This document shows, piece after piece, positions 28,809 through 35,494 of a stretch of 64,000 nt of DNA. Position 1 is the first letter of the stretch. Each line of letters begins with the position of its first letter. The notes under the pieces were generated by a model, which worked only from the letters and a program-made list of their open reading frames with translations, searched no databases and was not told where the DNA came from. The stretch is from assembly GCF_902459655.1 (NCBI RefSeq), contig NZ_CABPSB010000011.1:1-64000 (forward strand). Reading direction: 5' to 3'. Position numbers and translations under genes: made by a program. This DNA is from Pandoraea anhela (GTDB lineage: Bacteria; Pseudomonadota; Gammaproteobacteria; Burkholderiales; Burkholderiaceae).

Positions 28809-30467
28809 TCAACGCTCGAGCACGTCTTGCAAGGGTTCCAGTCTCGGGTTGATGAAGCGCACCCGGTCCAGTCCGGGAATTCTGTTGCCCCATACCTTGG
28901 CGATGTGGCCGGCGATGTCGGAAACGATAAAGAGACTCAGGCTTGTGTCATGCAAGTGCTGTGCAACGACATCGCGTAATCGGCGTATTCCCCATCCCTC
29001 CCAATTGGGCGCGTCTGCGCATGGAGACATTTCGACGCTTCCCACGAGTTCGGACGTCGACATCGGTGTCACCGCTTGTGCGAATCCATAAAGGAAAAAC
29101 GCGTCGGGCTTCATCGTGGTCATGTGCGTCGACAGGCGCTCGCGAAAAGCGTCGTCGAGATGCGATTGCATGCTCAACGATATATCCACGAACCAGGCCT
29201 CTCGTCGCAAGGCGCGAGCGATGTCGGATTTGCGCAGCCACTGTTTGAACTGTCGCTCGGATTCCGTGCCGGGCCTTACATTGCCCAGCAACGTCGCTGC
29301 CGGTGACACATCGTCCGAACGCGCGTCGGGCAGGGTGGGCGCGTCATCGTAGTTGACGATGATGACGTTGCCGACCGCGGCGTCGACGCCGGCGGCGTAC
29401 TTATCGGCGACATCTTCCGCATGCTCGAAATCCAGATCGACCCGTTGTTTGCACTCGATGATCAGTTGCCCATCGTCGGGGGTTGCCTGATGCGCGCCCG
29501 ATATCAGGATGTCCGGCCGGATCTGGCTCCCTGAGCGGTTTCGGTAGTTCGGTTGGTAGATGAATGCCGCCGGGCTTGTCGAGTGAGTCGCCAACGTCGC
29601 CTCACGGCCGAGTTCGATCAGCGCGTGACCGTCGTGGTTCGCCGTCAATCGAAACCCCAATTTCTCGAATTCGGACAACGAGATTGCAATGATCCAGACT
29701 TCGTAGACTTGCCAGCGGAACTTCCAGAAGGGCAGTTCAATGAACTTCGATGCCATCAATTCGACCGGATCGATGGGAAAAGCGTCGAGCACCTTCGCGA
29801 GTTTCGCCGGATACTTCGGGTGTCCGATGACGCGAGAGATCCATTCGATCGTTGGACTGTCCCCGGAGGCGTTCAGATAGTAGCGGCCGAGTCCGGTGAA
29901 GATTTCTGCGCAGTCCAGGCCGTAGCTGTCTCTGGCTTGGGTGAGCACCCTGAACATTTCCACGGAACGCCAGTCGAGATCCGTGCGCGGTAGCGCACTG
30001 TGATTCGGCGCGAAGACTTCGTGGGCGAGCCAATCCATGATTTCGTTCTTGGTCTCGCGCATGTGCTTCTGCGACGGGGCGAGATCGGCTTTTATCTTGT
30101 CGAACCGTCTGAAGTCTTCGAACGAGAACCCGATCGTTTGCCCGGCAGACTGAATCTCGCATTCGACGTTTGCGCCCGCTTTGGCGCGTAGAAAATTCGC
30201 GCGACTGCAATATCCGAGGATGTCCCGGTACATGGCCGCAAGCGGCTCGGCCGCATCTATCAGGGCGCGCAGGTATCGTTCGGCAGAGATACTCCGTTCA
30301 CGCAGTGCGGTAAGGAATTCCCCCTCCGGCAACGCGAGCGTGCGCTTGAGGTCCCGGTAAAGCGCAATGTCGCGACCGTGATCGGGACGAAAATCGAAAT
30401 GCTTGTTGGCCACGAGATGCTGATGCAGTTCCGCGGCGCTTCGGATCGTGGGAGACGCGTGGGTCAT
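28809..30467 (-). CDS. Putative PD-(D/E)xK nuclease-von Willebrand A domain fusion protein
   Basis: The 552-residue protein belongs to no family I can name. Residues 1-245 are mostly helical. Residues 250-375 look like a restriction-endonuclease fold: a helix YEVWIIAISLSEFEKLGF, then RPDILISG (Asp319) and, 19 residues on, IIECKQ (Glu338, Lys340), the PD...(D/E)xK catalytic pattern. Residues 424-550 look like a von Willebrand A domain: WFVDISLSMQ gives DxSxS (Asp428, Ser430, Ser432) and SLFIVSDIAG supplies the later aspartate (Asp517) of a metal-ion adhesion site. No signal peptide. The start at 30467 follows a weak GAGAG site; the frame is open upstream through the 10-bp repeat. It is a single gene on its strand, flanked by unrelated genes. 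Confidence 0.7.
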   Translation of the reverse strand: MTHASPTIRSAAELHQHLVANKHFDFRPDHGRDIALYRDLKRTLALPEGEFLTALRERSISAERYLRALIDAAEPLAAMYRDILGYCSRANFLRAKAGANVECEIQSAGQTIGFSFEDFRRFDKIKADLAPSQKHMRETKNEIMDWLAHEVFAPNHSALPRTDLDWRSVEMFRVLTQARDSYGLDCAEIFTGLGRYYLNASGDSPTIEWISRVIGHPKYPAKLAKVLDAFPIDPVELMASKFIELPFWKFRWQVYEVWIIAISLSEFEKLGFRLTANHDGHALIELGREATLATHSTSPAAFIYQPNYRNRSGSQIRPDILISGAHQATPDDGQLIIECKQRVDLDFEHAEDVADKYAAGVDAAVGNVIIVNYDDAPTLPDARSDDVSPAATLLGNVRPGTESERQFKQWLRKSDIARALRREAWFVDISLSMQSHLDDAFRERLSTHMTTMKPDAFFLYGFAQAVTPMSTSELVGSVEMSPCADAPNWEGWGIRRLRDVVAQHLHDTSLSLFIVSDIAGHIAKVWGNRIPGLDRVRFINPRLEPLQDVLER

Positions 30468-30490
30468 CGGAATCTCTCGAATGTTGGGCG

Positions 30491-30530
30491 ACGGCAGGCG
30501 ACGGCAGGTGACGGCAGGTGACGGCGGGTG
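30491..30530. repeat. 10-bp tandem repeat, four copies
   Basis: ACGGCAGGCG, ACGGCAGGTG, ACGGCAGGTG and ACGGCGGGTG are directly joined, 24 bp upstream of the start codon of the nuclease-vWA gene, in its leader. Confidence 0.92.
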
Positions 30531-30650
30531 ATACGCAGGACTGATACGCGCGCGCGGCGGATAGGCCGTCGGGGCCGCGCGGTCCGATCCGGCGACGAGG
30601 CGCCGTGTGCGCACGGATCGGGCGCGTCTGCAAGACGTTTTTCCAGTTGG

Positions 30651-30683
30651 CGCTGGTCGGGTAGGCGGCGCGCCCGACCAGCG
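30651..30683 (-). terminator. Hairpin after the NRAMP-related gene, no T-tract
   Basis: CGCTGGTCGGG (30651-30661) pairs perfectly with CCCGACCAGCG (30673-30683). It starts 15 bp after the transporter stop on the minus strand, but no T-run follows, so it is either a transcript-stabilising structure or an atypical terminator. Confidence 0.45.
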
Positions 30684-30698
30684 TGACCTGGCTATCGA

Positions 30699-32330
30699 TC
30701 AGGACGTTGTGACTTCGATGACTTTGTAGACCACCATGCCCACGGCCACCAACAGATAGATACGCAAAACCCCCAGCCAAACTTTATTGCTCAGCGACAT
30801 CGTGAGCGGCTTGAGTTGCGACAGCGGCGGCATGCGCCACTGATTGGCATCGGCGCGGCTCATGGCGTCGCCGCCCTTTCCTTGAGGACCATTGCGCTTT
30901 TGCGTCGGAAACTGCGTCGCTGCGACCACGAAAACCCCGACCACACTGCCACCGATAAGAATGCTGGTGATCGTGCTTCCCGAGATGTCGGGCCACATCA
31001 CCGCGGCCGTCAGAATGATGGAGAGCATCACCAGCACCGAGACGATGATGCCCGTGAAGACGTTGGTAAAGCGCTTGTTCACCCACGGACCGAGCACTTC
31101 CTTGTCATTGCAAAGCAGCAGCAGGAACACGGATGCGCTCGGCAGCAGCACGCCCGCCAGCGTTTGCACCGCATTCGTGAGCAGGCCGAGCGGAACGCCG
31201 GGGATCAGCACGAGAGCGGCAGCGCCTGCGATGAGGAGCGAATAGATCCCGTAGAAAGCCTTTGCGTCCGTCGGTTTGCGGTGCAGAGAGTGCTTCAGGC
31301 TGAGCACGTCCGCGACAGCGTACGCCGTCGAGAGCGACACGGCCGATGCACCGATCAGACTCGCATCGATCAGGGCGATCGAAAAGAGCGTGCCGGCAAG
31401 GGGGCTGTGGTATTTGGCCAGCGCTGCGGCCACGGCGCCGGCGTCCTGGAAGTTGCCGAACTCCGGACGATTGAGGAAGATTTCGGCCGAAATCGCGATG
31501 ATCGCGACGGCGCCGATGATGACAAGCACGATACCGAGCCAAAGATCGGCGCGTTCATAGCGGATGAAGCGTGGCGTCACCCGCTTGTCGATCACGTAGC
31601 TCTGCTGGAAGAACAACTGCCACGGCGCGACGGTGGTCCCGACAATGCCGATGATGAGCAGCATCACGTCGCTGAGCTTCTCGCCGGCCGGAAAAGCCGG
31701 AACCAGCAGGTCGCAACCGATCTGCGCCACCGGCGGATGAACCATGACCAGTACCGGGACGAGCAGCATGCTTGCGAAGACGAGCGTCAGTGAGAATCGC
31801 TCGAAACGCCGGAAGTCGCCTGTACTGACGGCGAGCATGATGAGGACCGCCGATGCGATGACGCCCGGCACCTTTGGAACACCCAGATAGTTCAGCGCGA
31901 GCGAGATGCCGATAAATTCGGTGACGAGTGTCAGTGCGTTGAGGATGAACAGATCGATGGCACTGAACGCTCCCCAGAACTTGCCGAATCGCTCGAGAAT
32001 CAATCGGGCGTGCCCGACGCCGGTGACTGCCCCGAGGCGCAGCACCATTTCCTGATTGACGTAGAGGACGGGGATCAGCAAGGCAAGCGTCCACAGCAGC
32101 GTCGTACCGTAGTTTTGCCCCGCTTGTGCGTAGGTGCTGAATGCGCCGGCATCGTTATCGCCGACCATCACGATCAATCCCGGTCCGATGATGGCGAGCA
32201 GCGTCTTGAAACGATGCCACCAGTTGCGGCGGGCCGCGGTGTCGCCGTGCGCGATGGTGCCGAGCGCTCCGCGAATGTCGCCGATGTGTGCATCGTCGAG
32301 CACGGCGACTTGTTGATTGTCTTTCTGCAT
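30699..32330 (-). CDS. NRAMP-family divalent metal transporter, NRMT-like (possible magnesium transporter)
   Basis: The 543-residue protein has the 11-12 helix NRAMP fold. The first helix reads GPGLIVMVGDNDAGAFSTYAQAG: the canonical DPGN of manganese/iron NRAMPs is replaced by D58-N-D-A-G. In the sixth helix the methionine-bearing A-x-x-MPH motif is replaced by GIVGTTVAPWQ. Loss of that methionine is the mark of NRAMP-related magnesium transporters, which do not select soft transition metals. Magnesium or broad divalent uptake is therefore more likely than manganese, but this is inference from motifs. There is a cytoplasmic N-terminal tail of about 40 residues. A 337-bp leader with a small frame precedes it. 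Confidence 0.8.
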   Translation of the reverse strand: MQKDNQQVAVLDDAHIGDIRGALGTIAHGDTAARRNWWHRFKTLLAIIGPGLIVMVGDNDAGAFSTYAQAGQNYGTTLLWTLALLIPVLYVNQEMVLRLGAVTGVGHARLILERFGKFWGAFSAIDLFILNALTLVTEFIGISLALNYLGVPKVPGVIASAVLIMLAVSTGDFRRFERFSLTLVFASMLLVPVLVMVHPPVAQIGCDLLVPAFPAGEKLSDVMLLIIGIVGTTVAPWQLFFQQSYVIDKRVTPRFIRYERADLWLGIVLVIIGAVAIIAISAEIFLNRPEFGNFQDAGAVAAALAKYHSPLAGTLFSIALIDASLIGASAVSLSTAYAVADVLSLKHSLHRKPTDAKAFYGIYSLLIAGAAALVLIPGVPLGLLTNAVQTLAGVLLPSASVFLLLLCNDKEVLGPWVNKRFTNVFTGIIVSVLVMLSIILTAAVMWPDISGSTITSILIGGSVVGVFVVAATQFPTQKRNGPQGKGGDAMSRADANQWRMPPLSQLKPLTMSLSNKVWLGVLRIYLLVAVGMVVYKVIEVTTS

Positions 32331-32667
32331 GAATCACATTCCCAATACGTGTGTCGTGGCTGGAGTTCATTGGCGATCTCGAGTCGGTTCGATGGCGTTT
32401 GGGAGATCAAGCGCACTGGTGACGCCTTGGGTGCGTGCCCCAGACAGCACTGCGCCGACATTTCACTCCCTCTGCGGTTTCCCCCGGAATGGCGGCATGT
32501 TGGAAAACTAGCCACCCAAGTCCGGTGAAATCTGCCGGAGTGCATGTCGGCGAAGCGGGCGAATCAAACAAACTCTAGATGCTTTGGCTTCGGTTGGTTA
32601 AGTCACTACTGTCACTGTCGGGCATCGAGCTCTCCTTCTGGTTGATGGGGACGTCGCGAGGCGCATG
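32331..32667 (-). other. Leader region of the NRAMP-related gene
   Basis: 337 bp separate the HMA-domain gene from the transporter on the same strand. It contains a small frame with a strong ribosome binding site (32508-32627) and could hold a metal-responsive leader. I cannot identify a known riboswitch in it by eye. Confidence 0.5.
32508..32627 (-). CDS. Possible 39-codon leader peptide
   Basis: An ATG at 32627 is preceded by AAGGAG with 6 nt spacing, the best ribosome binding site in this interval. It opens a 39-residue frame beginning MPDSDSSD and then turning basic (RPLRRHALRQ). An acidic and proline start followed by arginines resembles the layout of MgtL-type leader peptides, whose translation senses magnesium by ribosome destabilisation. 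Position (178 bp before the transporter) fits a leader. Coding status is unproven. Confidence 0.3.
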
Positions 32668-33144
32668 TCAATTGCCTCGGATCGTGCGCAGGAATCGGTT
32701 CACTAGCTGACGAAAACGCGAGCGGGCACCGTGTGTTCGGGGATCGTCTTCGACCACGCACGCAGGCAGCTCCGCATGAACGTTCATGTTGGAAAGGATG
32801 CGAAGGATCGACTTCAACGCTTCGGGGCTATGGACCACCGTGATCCGGCGTTGCGTCATATCCAGATCCACGTTCCGCAATCCGCGAACCCCCTTGAGGC
32901 TTTCATGGATTCTGAGCATCTCGGCGGGGCAGTCCATCTGGCGCACGCGAAGCGACGTCCGAATGTCGGTGTCGTTGGGATCGCTCGACGCGTGCGTCGA
33001 CTTCACGGGCACGGTTTGCGCCGCGTCGCTCGCCGGGCGCGCAGGTGTCGCCCAGGATCGCCATTCGTCCAAAAGGCAATCGGCAGGGGGCACTTGGATG
33101 GTGACAACGCCGCGACGCTCGACATCGAATGAGGTGTACTTCAT
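32668..33144 (-). CDS. Heavy-metal-associated (HMA-like) domain protein under CadR-type control
   Basis: The 158-residue protein ends in an HMA-like ferredoxin fold: residues about 68-130 read SLRVRQMDCPAEMLRIHESLKGVRGLRNVDLDMTQ... The MDCPAE segment matches the MDCPTE motif of the N-terminal domain of CadA-type cadmium/zinc/lead ATPases, where the aspartate-cysteine pair binds metal. No ATPase follows; the chain ends with a basic tail. The first 65 residues are unlike anything I recognise. It is expressed divergently from cadR across a MerR-type operator, so it should be induced by Cd, Pb or Zn. It may be a metal chaperone or sequestering protein, or a fragment of a lost cadA. Confidence 0.75.
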   Translation of the reverse strand: MKYTSFDVERRGVVTIQVPPADCLLDEWRSWATPARPASDAAQTVPVKSTHASSDPNDTDIRTSLRVRQMDCPAEMLRIHESLKGVRGLRNVDLDMTQRRITVVHSPEALKSILRILSNMNVHAELPACVVEDDPRTHGARSRFRQLVNRFLRTIRGN

Positions 33145-33171
33145 GATCACGTCTCCACTAAACTTGGTGCG

Positions 33172-33203
33172 TAGTTCACACCATGAAGCCACTTCAAGGT
33201 CAA
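33172..33203 (-). promoter_or_regulatory. CadR/PbrR-type operator-promoter
   Basis: The minus strand reads TTGACC (-35, 33203-33198). Inside the spacer is the dyad ACCTTGAAG-TGG-CTTCATGGT (33200-33180). A -10-like GAACTA or TGAACT follows at 33172-33178, 19-20 bp from the -35. An over-long spacer with a dyad centred in it is the design of MerR-family promoters, which the metal-bound regulator untwists. The dyad closely resembles known CadR/PbrR sites by recall. Confidence 0.85.
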
Positions 33204-33232
33204 GCCATGTGGCAACAAGCAGGGAGGGCGCG

Positions 33233-33664
33233 ATGAAAATCGGTGAGCTTGCCAAGGCGGCGCGATGCACGACCGAAACCGTTCGGTTTTACGAAAACCA
33301 GGGCTTGCTGCCGCTCCCGGAGCGCAACGAAAGCAACTATCGACGCTACACACGGGCGCATCTCGAGCGGCTGCGATTCATCCGGAACTGCCGCTCGCTC
33401 GACATGACGCACGACGAGATTCGCGCGTTGCTCGAAGCCGTGGACGGCACGGGGCGAGCGTGTGGGGCGATCGGTGAACTGCTGCTCGAACACATCGAAC
33501 ATGTCGAGGTTCGTCTGACGGAACTCACCCGTCTCAAGGAGCAGCTTCAGGCGATTTACGCGCGGTGTGGCAGCGAGGGCGACGGAGAGGTGTGCGCCAT
33601 CCTGCGAGGACTCACCGATATGGATGGCGCGTCCGAGCCAAAAGGGAAGACGCATCTGCGTTGA
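33233..33664 (+). CDS. cadR: Cd(II)/Pb(II)-responsive MerR-family regulator
   Basis: The 143-residue protein has the MerR DNA-binding start MKIGELAKAARCTTETVRFYENQGLLP, a dimerisation helix, and the cysteine-bearing C-terminal half typical of CadR/PbrR (RFIRNCRSLDM, GRACGAIGELL, YARCGSEGDGEVC). Three of these cysteines match metal-ligand positions of the family. AGGGAGG lies 6 nt before the ATG. It is divergent from the HMA-domain gene, with the shared operator in the 88-bp gap. Zinc or lead rather than cadmium as the natural inducer cannot be excluded. Confidence 0.88.
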   Translation: MKIGELAKAARCTTETVRFYENQGLLPLPERNESNYRRYTRAHLERLRFIRNCRSLDMTHDEIRALLEAVDGTGRACGAIGELLLEHIEHVEVRLTELTRLKEQLQAIYARCGSEGDGEVCAILRGLTDMDGASEPKGKTHLR

Positions 33665-33750
33665 GCGCGGCACCCGTTTCGTGGACCCCGGGCACAGCCG
33701 GCGTCATGCTCGTGCGCGTCGCGTGAAGATAGGTGCGTGGTTGATTTGGC

Positions 33751-33772
33751 GGGGGCAGGGGCAGGGGTGGGG
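33751..33772 (+). other. Potential G-quadruplex
   Basis: Four runs of four or five G are separated by loops CA, CA and T on the plus strand, between the convergent stops of cadR and the AraC-type gene. Such short loops favour a stable intramolecular G-quadruplex. Confidence 0.6.
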
Positions 33773-33797
33773 CGTGCAGCCACGGGACTGGCCGCGC

Positions 33798-34592
33798 TCA
33801 GTTCGAGTCTGCCCCGTGGAAGCACCGGCGATACTGCTGAGGCGTGACGCCCAGGGACATGCGGAACACGCGTCCCATATGCGACTGATGTGAAAAGCCG
33901 CACTCGACCGCGACGATCGACAGCGGTGCATCGGTTTCGGTGAGCATGCGTCTGGCTGCCTGAACGCGGGTTTCCATGACGTAGGCATGAGGCGTCATGC
34001 CCAGCGTTCGACTGAACTCCCGCAGAAATTGCAGTTCGGATCGGCCGGCGTCTCCCGAGAGTTCGGACAGCGTCAGCGGCCGCCAGAATTCCTCGTGAAT
34101 CTTGTCGAGAATGATGTCGGGAATTCGGCGGGACGTGTCGGCGCGGCAATCGGTTTGCCCGGGGCGCAGTGCATACAAACCCACCAGCAACTCGTCCAGA
34201 CGCAGCATGTCCCTGTCTTCCGAGATCAACTCGCGACGAATCGCGAAACCCAGTTCCAGGGCAGCGCTGTGTCCAGGGCTTTCCACACGATGACCGCATG
34301 TCGCGCTCGCCCCTTCCTCGGCAGGCGCGCACCAACGCATGACGAGGTATTCTCCTCCGACGCTCGATTCGGAGAAGACGCGCATTCCGGCCGGGGTATA
34401 GGCCAGCACACCGGGGAGAATATCGAAATCCGTTCGACGATCGGAGTCAATGGCGTGCACACCGCGCTGGCGACCGAGCGAAATGCCGAGCGTTATCGAC
34501 TCGACCGGGTCGTCGGCACTATAGGGAGCCGCAGGCAAAAGGACGACATTGACGCGTCCTGCCAATGCATCGAGCGTGACATGTGCTGTCAT
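33798..34592 (-). CDS. AraC-family transcriptional regulator
   Basis: The 264-residue protein has a variable N-terminal sensor half. It ends in a standard AraC double helix-turn-helix: LTLSELSGDAGRSELQFLREFSRTLGMTPHAYV and LSIVAVECGFSHQSHMGRVFRMSLGVTPQQYRR. The start at 34592 (MTAHVTLDALAG) has AGAGG 8 nt upstream; a GTG at 34673 is the longer alternative but without a good site. It is divergent from the Asp/Glu racemase gene at 34712 and is the obvious candidate regulator of it. The ligand is not apparent. Confidence 0.85.
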   Translation of the reverse strand: MTAHVTLDALAGRVNVVLLPAAPYSADDPVESITLGISLGRQRGVHAIDSDRRTDFDILPGVLAYTPAGMRVFSESSVGGEYLVMRWCAPAEEGASATCGHRVESPGHSAALELGFAIRRELISEDRDMLRLDELLVGLYALRPGQTDCRADTSRRIPDIILDKIHEEFWRPLTLSELSGDAGRSELQFLREFSRTLGMTPHAYVMETRVQAARRMLTETDAPLSIVAVECGFSHQSHMGRVFRMSLGVTPQQYRRCFHGADSN

Positions 34593-34711
34593 CGGCGTTA
34601 CCTCTACATCGACGGCCCTGCCGTCATGCTTGCTGGAAATTTCGTGATAGACCTCGATACTCGCAACGTGCACATTGCGGGTATGTCAAACCCTAATGGT
34701 AAGGAGTCGTT

Positions 34712-35404
34712 ATGCGCACAATCGGCCTGATCGGCGGAATGAGTTGGCAATCGAGTGCGGAGTACTATCGCATAATCAATGAGGCCGTTCAAGAGAGACT
34801 CGGGCCGCTGCGCTCCGCCGAAGTGCTGATGCATAGCGTGGATTTCGGGCCGATCGAACGCGCGCAGCACGAGGGCAGATGGGACGACGCCGGCGCGTTG
34901 CTACAGCAGGCGGCAAAGCGTCTGGAGGCAGGCGGTGCGCAGTGCGTGGTGCTTTGCACTAACACGATGCATAAGCTGGCTCACTTCATCGAAGATGCCG
35001 TGTCGATCCCGTTTTTGCACATTGCCGATCCTGTCGGGCGATCTGCCGCAGCCGCAGGCATCACCTGCGTCGGGCTGTTGGGTACGGCGTTCACGATGGA
35101 GCAGGACTTCATGAAGGCGCGCCTGCGCGAGCATTTCGGGCTCGATGTCCTCGTGCCCGACGGTGCGGATCGTGCGATCGTGCACCGCATTATTTACGAC
35201 GAGCTGTGTGTGGGCGTCGTCACGGACGCTTCGCGGGCAGCTTATCGAAAAGTCATGAAATCGCTTGCTGCGCAGGGGGCGCAGGCGATCATTCTCGGCT
35301 GCACCGAGATTACGCTGCTCGTCAAACCGGAAGACAGCGAATTGCCGCTGCTCGATACGACCGCCCTGCATGCCATGGCGGCGGTGGATTTCGCGTTGCA
35401 ATAA
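34712..35404 (+). CDS. Aspartate/glutamate racemase family protein
   Basis: The 230-residue protein begins MRTIGLIGGMSWQSSAEYYR, the typical start of YgeA-type racemases. It has two catalytic cysteines: Cys82 in VLCTNTMH and Cys197 in ILGCTEITLL. With both cysteines it can act as a PLP-independent racemase; relatives accept Asp, Glu or broad L/D amino acids. TAAGGAG lies 6 nt before the ATG. It is divergent from the AraC gene and convergent to the sulfide:quinone oxidoreductase gene. It is the first of two racemases in this amino acid region. Confidence 0.88.
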   Translation: MRTIGLIGGMSWQSSAEYYRIINEAVQERLGPLRSAEVLMHSVDFGPIERAQHEGRWDDAGALLQQAAKRLEAGGAQCVVLCTNTMHKLAHFIEDAVSIPFLHIADPVGRSAAAAGITCVGLLGTAFTMEQDFMKARLREHFGLDVLVPDGADRAIVHRIIYDELCVGVVTDASRAAYRKVMKSLAAQGAQAIILGCTEITLLVKPEDSELPLLDTTALHAMAAVDFALQ

Positions 35405-35441
35405 GCGGCAACGCCTCGTTTCCGTGTGTCGCAGCACGCGC

Positions 35442-35481
35442 GGCACATGCGAGCTGGCCGGCGGCCGGCATCGCATGTGCC
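35442..35481. terminator. Hairpin between convergent genes, no T-tract
   Basis: GGCACATGCGA (35442-35452) pairs perfectly with TCGCATGTGCC (35471-35481) around a GC-rich loop, midway between the converging stops of the racemase and the SQR gene. No T-run on either side. Confidence 0.45.
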
Positions 35482-35494
35482 CAGGCGTCTTGCG

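Noticed and set aside
32174-32545. A 123-residue minus-strand frame with an AGAGGGAG site overlapping the NRAMP start
   Set aside because: It runs across the transporter's start in another frame, and the part inside the gene has shadow-like composition.
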